Shown piece by piece: positions 7,660-16,337 of a stretch of DNA of 64,000 nt. This stretch comes from Bacillus sp. THAF10 (GTDB taxonomy: Bacteria; Bacillota; Bacilli; Bacillales; Bacillaceae_I): the NCBI RefSeq assembly GCF_009363695.1, contig NZ_CP045403.1, positions 848,001-912,000 of the forward strand, in the 5' to 3' direction. A program made the position numbers and the translations under genes. Under the pieces are notes generated by a model. It had not been told where the DNA came from. It searched no databases and was given only the letters and a program-made list of their open reading frames with translations. Every line of letters begins with the position of its first letter. Position 1 is the stretch's first letter.

Positions 7660-9345
7660 TTAATATTGAACTCCAGTACGAGTATGAGTTTTCCCAAGTT
7701 CATCAGGATCTGGATCAAAGTAATCAACATTATACGCTGGAACAAATCTATCCTCACGGTCTAGGTAGCCAGAGCCCCAGGTTGGATCCATTTCCACCCA
7801 CTCACCATCGATGTTTGCTTCCACCCATGCATGATTTCCAGGCCAAGGTGAGCCAGCACGGCCTTCTACATATCTCGCTTCAATACCGCTTGCACGCAAA
7901 AGCGCAATGGTTAAGTAGGCGTAATCCTGACAAACACCGGTTTTTCGCTCTAAGGTTTTTAGGGCACTGTCATCCCATCTGAATTCATTGTTTTTATATT
8001 TTTTCACATCATAGGTAATGTTCTTGGCCACATACTCAAAGATTGCGAGAGTTTTATCCCGTGTGGAGGATTTTTCGGCAGTTAAGTCTTGGGCCAAGCT
8101 TATAATCTGTGGTGCATCTGATTGGACACCTCTAGATGGCAATAGGTCGCGTTGATCCTCAGCATTTGATGTCACGTCAAACGTTGCAAAGCCATAAAAA
8201 CGGAATCGGTCACTATTCTCCTCTGTGATTTCTGGCACGCTTAATGTGACTTCGTACGTCCCAGAACCGAAGCGTAAGTAAAAAGAGCCATCGAATGCCA
8301 TATTTTCCACTGGAATGACATCGAGTGCTTCGTCCTCCCCTTTTTTGGTGCTGACATAAATGTGGGTCGTTTCTTTTGCAAACTCCGCGCTTGGATTCAA
8401 ATATCCTTTTACCGAATAGGTTCCCTCTGCTTCATCGCCACCAAATGTTGGTTGGAGAAGTGTAACCCCTCGTTCATCATATGCTCTGTAAAACTCGAGA
8501 GGCTGCATGACACGGTCTGAGTCATTTTCAATGAGGATAGTGGTTGCTGGTTGATAGTAATTTTCACGTTCTTTGTCAGGGACAAGGATCTCAAGCTCGT
8601 GAAGGCCACGGCCATAAAAGAGCGGAACCATCATTGAAAACTCTCCATTTTTAACAGGAACAATATGCTTCCAGGTGTCAGCGTCCTTTTTAAGACGAAT
8701 CATAATTTCCGTGCTTTCTACAATCCCTGAAAATGAAATTTGTTCGGCTGCTTTCACATAGCTTGAAGCATAATCTAGCTTTAGGCCAGCGTCTTGACCA
8801 AAAGTAGTCATGGTCACATCTCGCTGAATTTCAGGATTTACATTATGTACAGTGAAGCTTGCAAGATCATAGTAGTAGTTTTCTTGTTTGCTGTCAGGAA
8901 GCTGAACAATAACCTCATATTCATCTTCTCCGTTAAAGAGCGAGATGGTCTGGGTAAATTCTCCATTTTTTATGGGAGTATAGTAATCCATTTGCTGGCC
9001 TAGTGGATGTTCCTTTTTTGCATTAATTTTTATCCAAACATAATTGGATTTCAGTTCTTCATGCTTTTCTACCGTACCTTTAATCTCTACAGTACCGTTG
9101 GCTGAAAATTCTTGATGGACAGGGGCTTGAAGGCTAGCACCTACTTCTTGGGCATAGGTTGTCAGCTGAAGAGCCTTTAAGTTCAACTTCTCATTTTTCT
9201 CATTTACTTCCTGTGTCAGAGGGTCTGTTATTGCTTCAGGTGATTGGGATTCATTCATGCTGGTGGCATTTTTATCCGTGCATGCTGTTAATAACAGGGA
9301 ACCACTTAACAGTAATGTCGCAACAAAGGAATAGTTAATGGCCAT
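7660..9345 (-). CDS. Transglutaminase-like lipoprotein
   Basis: 561 residues, starting at an ATG with AGGAGGAAACA upstream. The lipobox LLTAC at residues 18-22 predicts lipid anchoring outside the membrane. Residues 80-400 hold three or four beta-rich repeats of about 100 residues, each with a pattern like PVKNGEF...Y.V.V..P. The C-terminal transglutaminase-like domain keeps the triad: Cys in GVCQDYAYL (about 473), His in GNHAWVEA (about 505) and Asp in EMDPTWG (about 519). Bacterial members of this fold are usually proteases or act on the envelope. Single gene, convergent with its neighbour. Confidence 0.88.
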   Translation of the reverse strand: MAINYSFVATLLLSGSLLLTACTDKNATSMNESQSPEAITDPLTQEVNEKNEKLNLKALQLTTYAQEVGASLQAPVHQEFSANGTVEIKGTVEKHEELKSNYVWIKINAKKEHPLGQQMDYYTPIKNGEFTQTISLFNGEDEYEVIVQLPDSKQENYYYDLASFTVHNVNPEIQRDVTMTTFGQDAGLKLDYASSYVKAAEQISFSGIVESTEIMIRLKKDADTWKHIVPVKNGEFSMMVPLFYGRGLHELEILVPDKERENYYQPATTILIENDSDRVMQPLEFYRAYDERGVTLLQPTFGGDEAEGTYSVKGYLNPSAEFAKETTHIYVSTKKGEDEALDVIPVENMAFDGSFYLRFGSGTYEVTLSVPEITEENSDRFRFYGFATFDVTSNAEDQRDLLPSRGVQSDAPQIISLAQDLTAEKSSTRDKTLAIFEYVAKNITYDVKKYKNNEFRWDDSALKTLERKTGVCQDYAYLTIALLRASGIEARYVEGRAGSPWPGNHAWVEANIDGEWVEMDPTWGSGYLDREDRFVPAYNVDYFDPDPDELGKTHTRTGVQY

Positions 9346-9481
9346 TGTTTCCTCCTCAGAAAAAATCCTTACATTATGTACGATGGGATTTTTAGTAGGT
9401 TTCTAATGCTATCTTACTATTTAACTGGAAGAATATGAATAGTTAGTGTATGGTAATAAAAAATAGAGGGTGGGAACTGGG

Positions 9482-10258
9482 ATGAAGCAAGAGCTAGCGG
9501 TACAGAAGATTTCCGAGAGTTTAAAAAAGGACAAGCGTGTTCATGCCATCTTTTTGAAGGGGTCGATGGGAAGGAACGAGCACGATGAGTTTTCTGATGT
9601 GGATTTGTACTGTCTTGTAAAAGAAGCAGATGAGAGTGAGTTTTTGCAGGACCGCATCACTCATTTGTCCTCATATAAAAGCATCAAATTCTATGAGCAT
9701 ATTTTTATCATTGCACCCCAAACGATTGCTGTTTTTGAAGACTTTTTGCATGTGGACCTTTTCACGGTGACTGAGAAAACTTTTAAAAAGAAGGATTACT
9801 TTAAGGTGCTGTATGATCCAGATGGAAGGCTTGAACAATTTAAGAAGACACAAGATTTATGTTTGTCGCAAGGAGAGTATGAAGACTGTGTTTATGATGT
9901 TGCATGGTATCTTTTTCAATATCATAAAGCAGCGAGAAGAAGAAACGATTTATGGGCGGTGGATATGTTGCGTTATGTGTTTGGAAATTTGGCGCGGGTG
10001 TTGCTGCACCGATATTCTCCAGATAGGGCCCAGCTTGGGATTAAGGCGTTAGAGCAAGAGCTTCCTGTTGAGGTACTTTTGAAAGTAAAAGAGATTAGTA
10101 ATCTGATGACTCCTAATCAGCATCTTAACTCCGTTGCTTGTTTGGTAAGGTTGCTAGCGGATGAGTTGGATTGGTTGCAAGGACAGCTTGGGAAGGAGAC
10201 ACAGGCGGGAGAGTTTTTGCTTGAGATGGTAGGAGTTTTGCATGAGTGGAAGGGTTAG
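9482..10258 (+). CDS. Nucleotidyltransferase-domain protein
   Basis: 258 residues. The N-terminal NTase fold has GSMGRNEHDEFSDVDLY, the G-S-x9-DxD metal-binding signature (about residues 29-45). The rest is helical. Such stand-alone enzymes include aminoglycoside adenylyltransferase relatives and modifiers of unknown target; nothing fixes the substrate here. ATG 9482 is chosen because AGAGGGTG lies nine bases upstream; GTG 9470 overlaps that site. A terminator follows at once. Confidence 0.8.
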   Translation: MKQELAVQKISESLKKDKRVHAIFLKGSMGRNEHDEFSDVDLYCLVKEADESEFLQDRITHLSSYKSIKFYEHIFIIAPQTIAVFEDFLHVDLFTVTEKTFKKKDYFKVLYDPDGRLEQFKKTQDLCLSQGEYEDCVYDVAWYLFQYHKAARRRNDLWAVDMLRYVFGNLARVLLHRYSPDRAQLGIKALEQELPVEVLLKVKEISNLMTPNQHLNSVACLVRLLADELDWLQGQLGKETQAGEFLLEMVGVLHEWKG

Positions 10259-10267
10259 ATAACGGAG

Positions 10268-10292
10268 ACAGCCTGTGGAGGGCTGTTTTTTT
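10268..10292 (+). terminator. Intrinsic terminator
   Basis: ACAGCC/GGCTGT stem with an 8-base loop and seven T. Confidence 0.75.
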
Positions 10293-10325
10293 ATTGGGGG
10301 CTGGTGCTGGCCTGCTATTTTGGCT

Positions 10326-10465
10326 TCGCTCGCAAATTTGAAAAATCGCTCATATAATTTATTTTCCGCTCGCAAATTGGGAATTTCGCTCTTAAATTTC
10401 TATTTTCGCTCGCAAAAATTTACATTCGCTCGTAATCTCCAAAAATCGCTCTTAAGCCTATTTAG
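10326..10465. repeat. Intergenic array, seven units of exactly 20 bp (TCGCTC core)
   Basis: The hexamer TCGCTC (CCGCTC once) begins at 10326, 10346, 10366, 10386, 10406, 10426 and 10446, a strict 20-bp step. The cores are often followed by GCAAA or TTAAA and AT-rich filler that varies between units. No reading frame or hairpin explains it. It lies between a terminator and an XRE regulator gene. Three other arrays in this window share the CGCAAA core. Confidence 0.85.
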
Positions 10466-10580
10466 ATGCAAGGAATATGTTATACACTCATGAACGAATG
10501 AAAATATTCATTGTCATTTTGACAATAATAGTTGTCGGAATAGCGAAGTTACCTTATTATGGTAGTAAGAGGTGATGGTG

Positions 10581-10793
10581 GTGGAGTTCCGAAACAGATT
10601 AAAGGAGCTTAGAGCTAGAGATGGGCTAAATCAAACGGAATTGGCGAAAAAAATTGGGGCGTCGAGGCAAACGGTTAGCCTTATGGAGCGAGGAGATTAT
10701 GCTCCTTCCGTGGTGTTGGCCATTAAGATTGCCAGAGTTTTTCATGAAAAAGTAGAAGACATTTTTATTTTGGAGGGGGAGAAGGAAGAGTGA
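10581..10793 (+). CDS. XRE-family HTH regulator
   Basis: About 70 residues, almost only a helix-turn-helix: NQTELAKKIGASRQTVSLME (about 16-35), with a typical tail EKVEDIFI. GTG 10581 is chosen because AGAGGTG ends six bases upstream; GTG 10572, ATG 10575 and GTG 10578 are alternatives. Its stop overlaps the GTG of the DUF3169-like membrane gene, a two-gene pattern common in bacilli in which the regulator probably controls its own operon. A similar pair lies at 13.6 kb. Confidence 0.9.
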   Translation: MEFRNRLKELRARDGLNQTELAKKIGASRQTVSLMERGDYAPSVVLAIKIARVFHEKVEDIFILEGEKEE

Positions 10794-11536
10794 CATATAA
10801 AAAGCTTTTTCTGATAGGTCTCATCATATCATTTGGCTGTCTTATCTTAGGTGGAGTAATTGGTGCATCAGTTGCAATTTTTGAAAATTATTTTCCAAAC
10901 GGGTATATTGTTTTTCCATATGATTTTCTATATGCCTTACTATTTCTTGTCATAGGGAGTCTTTTCATTTTCTTCTTGAAAAATCTAGTAAAATACAAAC
11001 ATCTTCAGCGAATGCAGCATGCCAATGATGAAGATAGAGTTGCCGCATTGCTGGAGAAAACGTGTTTCACTCTCCTCTACTCCACTTCCTTCATGATAGT
11101 AGTATCCTTCATGTGGTTGGCAATTGCAGTGGGTCATTTCAAAGCTGGTCCACCCCAAGAACAGTTTTGGTTTGTGACCTTGAACACGATAGCAGCAGGG
11201 CTATCCTTTGTTTTGACTGGCGTGGCGCAATACTATGCAGTAAAAATTCACAATAAGCAATTCCCTGACAGGAGGTACAATATTTTTTCTCCTGATCCGC
11301 AAAAGGAATATTTTAAACAACTAGACGAAGGGGAGAAGTTTTTAACCTACCAAGCATCCTTTTCCGTTTTTCGGAAAATGACCTTTGTTTTTTGTTTCGC
11401 TTTAGGAGGGCTCCTTTGCTACGGTTCTTTTGTTCAGTTTCATATCGTTCCTATCTTACTTGTTGGTGGACTTTGGTTAACGATGTATATTATTCATTAT
11501 CAGGAAAGTAAGAAGCAGTTTTCAGTGGAAGGGTAA
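10790..11536 (+). CDS. DUF3169-like membrane protein
   Basis: 248 residues from a GTG that overlaps the stop of the XRE gene (GTGA), with GGAGGGGG upstream. About six hydrophobic segments fall in three pairs, with polar loops (NIFSPDPQKEYFKQLDEGEK near residue 165). The layout matches DUF3169 proteins, which sit next to XRE regulators and have no known activity. Translational coupling implies a joint role with the regulator. Confidence 0.75.
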   Translation: MTYKKLFLIGLIISFGCLILGGVIGASVAIFENYFPNGYIVFPYDFLYALLFLVIGSLFIFFLKNLVKYKHLQRMQHANDEDRVAALLEKTCFTLLYSTSFMIVVSFMWLAIAVGHFKAGPPQEQFWFVTLNTIAAGLSFVLTGVAQYYAVKIHNKQFPDRRYNIFSPDPQKEYFKQLDEGEKFLTYQASFSVFRKMTFVFCFALGGLLCYGSFVQFHIVPILLVGGLWLTMYIIHYQESKKQFSVEG

Positions 11537-11541
11537 GAATT

Positions 11542-11582
11542 AGGTGTCCTCTCTTTTTTTAGAAGGGGCACTTGCTTTTTTA
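11542..11582 (+). terminator. Weak intrinsic terminator
   Basis: GTGTCC/GGGCAC stem with a long T-containing loop, then six T. The stem is imperfect. Confidence 0.4.
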
Positions 11583-11655
11583 TAAAGGTGGTAACTTTCA
11601 TATGAAAATTGTACAATCGACTATATAATTGTTAGCGCTAGAAAGGTGATTATAA

Positions 11656-12864
11656 ATGTCAAACCTAGACCGCTTTTTCCCAAACACAATCCAACATGCT
11701 CTACATAAAAGTCCTCCAGGTGCATGGATGCCTTCTGTGCCAAAAGGATGTATCCGCCTAAGCTCTGGCTATCCGGATCCTTCGCTTGTGCCAAGTGTTG
11801 AATTAAAGGAGGCAGTGTCGGTCTTATTGACTGAAGAAAAGGATCTGCCCCTCCACTATATAGGCAGTCCGAGAATTGATAATTTGAAAGCATTTCTTCA
11901 AAAAAGACAAGAGGAACGGGGTTTTCCTGCATCAGAGGATGAACTCTTAATAACTTCGGGGGCTTGCCAGGCTATTGACCTGATTGCTCGTATTCTTCTA
12001 GATGAAGAGTCTGTGGTCATCGTGGAAGCACCAACTTATATGGAGGCACTAGAGATTTTTCAGAACTACACTAGCCAAATTATTAGTGTTCCAATAGATG
12101 AGGAAGGGCTGCAAACAAAAGTGCTAGAACAGCTCCTTTCTAAAAGAAAAGCAGAGGGACTACCTACTCCAAAGCTTCTCTACACCATCCCTACTTTTCA
12201 AAATCCAACTGGAACCACGATGTCACTAAAACGTCGGAAACAACTGTTAGAGCTTGCAGAGGAATATGATTTTTTAATTCTTGAGGATGACGCGTACGGG
12301 GAGCTTGCTTTTAGCGAAAGTCCTGTTCCGCTAAAAGCGCTCGACAAAAGTGAGCGGGTACTGTATGTGGGTTCGCTATCAAAAGTGGTGGCACCAGGCA
12401 TGAGGATTGGGTGGATCGCTGCAGCAAAGAGGTTTATTGAGGCGTTATTTTGGTTTAAAAAGGACCTTGATCATCCGTTTTCTCACGCTTCCATGGCTGT
12501 ACTTTTAGAGAGCATGAATTATCAGGAACGATTGGACAAGCTAAGTGCACGGTATAAAGAAAAGTGTGCGGCGATGCTTGCTGCGCTTGAAAAGTATATG
12601 CCGGAGTCCGTGAGTTGGTTTGTTCCCAAAGGAGGGTACTTTGTTTGGGTACGAATCCCAGGAACAGACACGTCACAGCTACTTCAAAGAGCGAGTGAAG
12701 CAGGAGTTTCCTTCCTTCCAGGGAAGTATTTTTTCTTAAATCAAAACGATGGTAAAGAGTACTTAAGACTTTCCTTCAGCTTTGAAAGGGAGGAAGAGAT
12801 TGAAAAAGGAATTCGACTTTTAAGTGAGATAGTATTAGAAAAGCCAGTTACTCCACTCGAGTAA
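11656..12864 (+). CDS. PLP-dependent aminotransferase, class I/II
   Basis: 402 residues of fold-type I. The PLP lysine is in VGSLSKVVAPGMRIGW (about residue 241). NPTGT is near residue 181, and EDDAYGE, which contains the cofactor-contact Asp and Tyr, is near residue 212. The closest groups are LysN/2-aminoadipate-type and MocR-like aminotransferases, but there is no N-terminal GntR domain. It is probably a cytosolic amino-acid aminotransferase of undefined specificity. It starts at ATG 11656 with AAAGGTGAT upstream. A terminator overlaps its last codons. Confidence 0.9.
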   Translation: MSNLDRFFPNTIQHALHKSPPGAWMPSVPKGCIRLSSGYPDPSLVPSVELKEAVSVLLTEEKDLPLHYIGSPRIDNLKAFLQKRQEERGFPASEDELLITSGACQAIDLIARILLDEESVVIVEAPTYMEALEIFQNYTSQIISVPIDEEGLQTKVLEQLLSKRKAEGLPTPKLLYTIPTFQNPTGTTMSLKRRKQLLELAEEYDFLILEDDAYGELAFSESPVPLKALDKSERVLYVGSLSKVVAPGMRIGWIAAAKRFIEALFWFKKDLDHPFSHASMAVLLESMNYQERLDKLSARYKEKCAAMLAALEKYMPESVSWFVPKGGYFVWVRIPGTDTSQLLQRASEAGVSFLPGKYFFLNQNDGKEYLRLSFSFEREEEIEKGIRLLSEIVLEKPVTPLE

Positions 12865-12875
12865 CTGGCTTTTTT
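12842..12875. terminator. Bidirectional intrinsic terminator overlapping gene end
   Basis: Perfect 12-bp stem AGCCAGTTACTC/GAGTAACTGGCT with a 5-base loop and T-run. It serves two convergent genes. Confidence 0.9.
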
Positions 12876-12878
12876 CAA

Positions 12879-13460
12879 TCAATAGTATCTATAAGGATAG
12901 GGAGAACGCTGATTCTGATAATACTGCCGTTGACAATTAACGGTTGGTCCGATAAACGTACCAGCCTCCACAGGTGCAGTGGTTTGTTTCCAGGCTTCCT
13001 CATTCATACAGTATGTGTGCGCCATTACATTAGCTGGGGTAAATGTTAATAAATCTGACCCAAGTATTACTTCAGGGGTGCCGGCATTAAAAATGGCTAG
13101 TAGATGCGTATTATCCATCGTTGCAATTTCATAATGCCACCAGCCTTGGGGGACATTCGCTACTTGACCTGGAGTGATTTGATAATTCAACAGCTGCTTA
13201 GTAAAGGGATTAAAAATTGCCACAAGCGCTGCCCCAGAAATACAATAGACAGTCTCAGCTGCATTTTGATGGTAATGAGGTTCTACTACATTATCCTTAC
13301 TCAAAAAAATATCCAATAAAGACACATTATCTAACGTATTAAGCTGTTTTTCTCCGACGATATTAATGTAATTTTGGTTATCCTTCGCCATTAAATTACT
13401 TTTATTCATATCAAAAAAGAACTGAGTTTTAGGGGAGCTATAGTCCATTTCCTTTGTCAT
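12879..13460 (-). CDS. Cupin-domain protein with Tyr-rich tail
   Basis: 193 residues, start preceded by AGGGAGGAACG. The cupin motif 1 is PHYHQNAAETVYCISG (about residues 61-76), giving His and Glu metal ligands. Motif 2 is PGQVANVPQGWWHYE (about 96-110), giving the last His. The tail QRQYYQNQRSPYPYRYY is like the Tyr-rich ends of some spore-coat-associated proteins, but that is only a resemblance. It could be a metal-dependent dioxygenase or isomerase-like protein. Monocistronic. Confidence 0.78.
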   Translation of the reverse strand: MTKEMDYSSPKTQFFFDMNKSNLMAKDNQNYINIVGEKQLNTLDNVSLLDIFLSKDNVVEPHYHQNAAETVYCISGAALVAIFNPFTKQLLNYQITPGQVANVPQGWWHYEIATMDNTHLLAIFNAGTPEVILGSDLLTFTPANVMAHTYCMNEEAWKQTTAPVEAGTFIGPTVNCQRQYYQNQRSPYPYRYY

Positions 13461-13608
13461 TTGATCGTTCCTCCCTGCCTTTTACAATACTAATACAGTA
13501 TTCAGTGGGCATGTATGAGGATTCGAATGTAAAATATCTTTGACACTATTTATTTCCATATATTAAACTATAGGTGTAAAAAGTTTTTTACATATGAAGG
13601 TGATGAAA

Positions 13609-13806
13609 GTGAAAAATCAAATCAAACAGTTACGAGAGGAAAAAGGGATTTCGCAAGGAAAGCTTGGGGAGTTATGTAATGTCAGTCGGCAAACGATCAA
13701 TGCGATAGAAAATGAAAAATATGACCCGAGCCTGCAGCTAGCGTTTGATCTTGCAAAGCATCTCGGGATTACAGTTGATGAATTGTTCATTAGAAGGGAA
13801 GGGTAA
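13609..13806 (+). CDS. XRE-family HTH regulator
   Basis: About 65 residues, a minimal helix-turn-helix: ISQGKLGELCNVSRQTINAI (residues 14-33), then the conserved tail GITVDELF. GTG 13609 has AAGGTG seven bases upstream; ATG 13594 and ATG 13603 are in-frame alternatives. The stop is separated by one base from the ATG of a four-helix membrane protein, so the pair is translated together, like the 10.6-11.5 kb module. Confidence 0.9.
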   Translation: MKNQIKQLREEKGISQGKLGELCNVSRQTINAIENEKYDPSLQLAFDLAKHLGITVDELFIRREG

Positions 13807-13807
13807 G

Positions 13808-14200
13808 ATGGGGAAATTCAAAATGTTTAGCATTGTTATATCGTCATTGGTTTTGCTCGTTATAGTTGGTTTTGGCATATTTAATTGGTTTTCTAAAGGT
13901 TTCATAGATTTAAATGCGATGTTTGCAGGCGCAATTGCAGTTGGGTGGTTGTTCAATGCATTAACCTGGGGAGATATTAATGGAGATGAAACAAAAGATG
14001 AGCTGGATAAACATATCCAAACGCAAAGTGCTAAAATCGGCTATTTTATCTTAATGACTTTGGCGTTCTTAATCTTGGTCATTACAGAGGGCGTAGGTAA
14101 CTTAAATGATATTCAAAATGTGCCACTTGCGGTCGTGGTGTTTTTATCCTTAGCTGTTCTCCCAGTAACAGAGTTTTTTTACGCTCGGAAATTCAGATGA
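13808..14200 (+). CDS. Small membrane protein paired with XRE regulator
   Basis: 130 residues with four predicted membrane helices in two hairpins (residues 7-25, 35-52, 73-92, 101-120). A polar loop, GDINGDETKDELDKHIQ, lies between them. The ribosome site is GAAGGG inside the upstream gene. It may act as a membrane-bound partner or antagonist of the regulator. No family name can be given with confidence. Confidence 0.75.
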   Translation: MGKFKMFSIVISSLVLLVIVGFGIFNWFSKGFIDLNAMFAGAIAVGWLFNALTWGDINGDETKDELDKHIQTQSAKIGYFILMTLAFLILVITEGVGNLNDIQNVPLAVVVFLSLAVLPVTEFFYARKFR

Positions 14201-14202
14201 AA

Positions 14203-14232
14203 ATAGAGAGGGAATTCGAAATCCCTCTCTAT
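14203..14232. terminator. Bidirectional terminator-like hairpin
   Basis: Perfect 11-bp stem ATAGAGAGGGA/TCCCTCTCTAT with an 8-base loop between convergent genes. It lacks a strong T-run on the plus strand. Confidence 0.7.
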
Positions 14233-14241
14233 AGCAATCTA

Positions 14242-15615
14242 TTATTCTTGTGTAGCCTTCTTACGTCTAATCACTTGTAAAAGCACCATGGCAGAAATGA
14301 TGCCAGCGACTGTCCAGCCAAGTAAGGCATTCATGTTCATGCCAGATCCTCCGCCCATCCCAGTGTTCGGCATTTCAGATGGCATTTCTTCGCCTTTTTC
14401 TGCTGCGAATTTGTCAGGGAATTGGTCCACAATGGCTCCAGACATCATTTCACCAACACCGAACATATGTGAATAGGCTTCGCGGAACGTGTTGTAGGTT
14501 GTTTCATAGTCTCCTTCATTATAGCTGTTGAAGGCAAGAAGCAATTCGTCAACATGCATTTGCAGGCCTTTTTCAAGGTCAGCGCCTTTTAAGCGACCTT
14601 CTGTTGCGGTTTCAAGAAATGCTGCTTGTTCCACTTTATATTCTTCAAGTTCTGCAACGGCTTCTTCTCTACCTTCTTCATTTTCTTCCCCTGTTGCAAC
14701 AACATAATCAACAAAGTATCCGATATGGCTGCTCCAGATTTCGTTAAATGCAGCGCCACCTTCTTCACCATAAACAGAAGCAACGGCTGCAGAGAGGTCA
14801 TCTGTATTTTCGTTTAAGGCACCGGCGGCATTATCAAAGTCTTCTGCTCCATCTATTCCTTTTTGCATCGCAAGTACAGCAAGGGCAGCATGCTCAGCGA
14901 ATACGTGGTTTAAGTCTGCACGTAGGTCTGCAGCTGGTGTGTCCACAGTCGTGTTCTCAAATTTGTCAGGGAATTGGTCAGTAATTGCCCAGGATAATCC
15001 TTTTCCTGGTGCATACATATGTTCAATGGCATGTCTAAGGTTTTTATATGCTTCATCATAGTTACCTTCAACATAATGATCAAAAGCCCAAATTAGCTGT
15101 TCTACGTGCATTTTTAAGCCCTCTTGCAGCTCATCTGCTTTTAAGCGACTTTCTGTAGCAGTATCAAGAAACTCTGCTTGTTCTACTGTGTATTCATCCA
15201 ACTCAGCTAAGGCTTGTTTTTTTCCTTCTTCATCCTTTTCAGCGGTTGCAGTGACATAGTCTACAAAGTACCCGATATGGCTGCTCCAGATTTCTTTAAA
15301 TGCAGCTCCGCCTTCTTCTCCATAAACAGAAGCTACTGCTGCTGAGAGATCATCTGCATTTGCATTTAATGCAGCTGCTGCTTGATCAAAATCCTCTGCA
15401 CCATCCACTCCTTTTTGCATGGCTACGACAGCAAGGAATGCATGCTCTGAAAGTAATGCATCAAGAGAAGCTCTTAAATCAGAGGCTGGTGTGGAAACCT
15501 CCATTGACATAGAGTGTTTATGTTCTTCATGATCGTGTGCATTTGCTACTTGAAAAGTTGGAACGAGTAATCCGATACTAAGTGGGACCGCAATCATTGC
15601 TTTTTTCCAGTTCAT
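14242..15615 (-). CDS. His-rich surface protein with two internal repeats and sortase-like C-terminus
   Basis: 457 residues. A signal peptide ends at ANA near residue 26, followed by DHDHEEHKH-type His clusters. Two tandem domains of about 185 residues (about 41-225 and 226-405) are highly alike. Both contain GAEDFD, DDLSAAVASVYGEEGGAAF, EIWSSHIGYFVDYV and DQFPDKF. The end has MPNTG, a Gly/Met linker, a membrane helix and RRKK, the layout of a cell-wall sorting signal with a non-standard first residue. The repeats are helical and acidic, with conserved His in SEH, SHIGYF and HMY that could bind metal. Function unknown. The ribosome site is AAAGGAG. Confidence 0.75.
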   Translation of the reverse strand: MNWKKAMIAVPLSIGLLVPTFQVANAHDHEEHKHSMSMEVSTPASDLRASLDALLSEHAFLAVVAMQKGVDGAEDFDQAAAALNANADDLSAAVASVYGEEGGAAFKEIWSSHIGYFVDYVTATAEKDEEGKKQALAELDEYTVEQAEFLDTATESRLKADELQEGLKMHVEQLIWAFDHYVEGNYDEAYKNLRHAIEHMYAPGKGLSWAITDQFPDKFENTTVDTPAADLRADLNHVFAEHAALAVLAMQKGIDGAEDFDNAAGALNENTDDLSAAVASVYGEEGGAAFNEIWSSHIGYFVDYVVATGEENEEGREEAVAELEEYKVEQAAFLETATEGRLKGADLEKGLQMHVDELLLAFNSYNEGDYETTYNTFREAYSHMFGVGEMMSGAIVDQFPDKFAAEKGEEMPSEMPNTGMGGGSGMNMNALLGWTVAGIISAMVLLQVIRRKKATQE

Positions 15616-15718
15616 GTTCTAAGCACTCCTTTGTTTTTAATGATTTCACTTACCTAACGGAGGGCTTTTTTATATGGATCACTTTTTTCTCAAAAAAATT
15701 AAATTCGGTTACACTACG

Positions 15719-15852
15719 CTGTTGATTTCCGCAATATGGCTCCGCGTCCTGCGGGGCGAATTGTGAGCCTCCTTAGGATTTGCGCCTGTGGGGTCTCCAG
15801 TCTATCGCTTCATTCCCGCGGGAGTCTCCGCCTTTTGCTCCAATTACCAGCT
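15719..15852. repeat. Bacillaceae-type intergenic repeat (GC-rich)
   Basis: A GC-rich island in AT-rich DNA. Read on the minus strand it contains GACTCCCGCGGGA, GGAGACCCCACAGGCGC, AAGGAGGCTCAC and GGAAATCAAC. These match, from general knowledge, the degenerate intergenic repeat scattered in many Bacillus genomes. It is non-coding. A plus-strand reading frame runs through it into the next gene, but without a ribosome site. Confidence 0.7.
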
Positions 15853-15942
15853 AGGTACTTCATTTTAAATCCAATCACATTAAAAAAAGAACAAAAGATA
15901 AATGAAACATATGTTAAAATTAGGAAAAAGAGGAGGGGGATT

Positions 15943-16209
15943 ATGGAGCATTATCAGCATCAGCAATATCGCCATGAAAATGATACTCAACACTATCACT
16001 CTGGCGGATCTGGGGATGGGGAAGTTACCCTTGGGACCTGGATTATCGTTCTGTTATTAATTGCTATTCCTATTTTAAATATCATTGTTTTGCTGGTACT
16101 AGCGTTTGGCGATCATAACATTAGCCTTAAGAATTTTGCAAAGGCGTCGTTAATAATTATAGTTATTGGTTTTTTCCTGACGTTGTTAATTAGGGGATGT
16201 AATTACTAG
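15943..16209 (+). CDS. Small membrane protein with His/Gln-rich N-terminus
   Basis: 88 residues from an ATG with AGGAGGGGG upstream. The first 25 residues are polar (EHYQHQQYRHENDTQHYH). Two hydrophobic segments follow (about 36-55 and 65-82). The longer in-frame reading to 15736 crosses a repeat and has no start signal. Function unknown. Followed by a terminator. Confidence 0.7.
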   Translation: MEHYQHQQYRHENDTQHYHSGGSGDGEVTLGTWIIVLLLIAIPILNIIVLLVLAFGDHNISLKNFAKASLIIIVIGFFLTLLIRGCNY

Positions 16210-16235
16210 CATTTTTCATAATATCGCAAATAGAT

Positions 16236-16272
16236 GAGCGTACCTTACCTATAAGGTGGTGCTCTTTTTTTT
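16236..16272 (+). terminator. Intrinsic terminator
   Basis: GAGC and ACCTT pair with AAGGT and GCTC around a short internal loop, followed by eight T. Confidence 0.8.
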
Positions 16273-16337
16273 CTGCCTTCTAAAAAAGTGTCGTCCATAC
16301 ATAAGTTAGAACGAACACTTTTATTGGGGAGGAAACT

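Noticed and set aside
10326..10465. CRISPR array
   Set aside because: Units of 20 bp with a 6-base core, no 25-40 bp direct repeats, no unique spacers of proper length and no cas genes.
14589..15512. Several plus- and minus-strand frames inside the repeat surface protein gene
   Set aside because: They are Gln/Lys/His/Leu-rich shadows of the real gene in other frames, without start signals.
15736..15942. N-terminal extension of the small membrane protein
   Set aside because: It is in frame but runs through a dispersed GC-rich repeat. The ATG at 15943 has AGGAGGGGG directly upstream.
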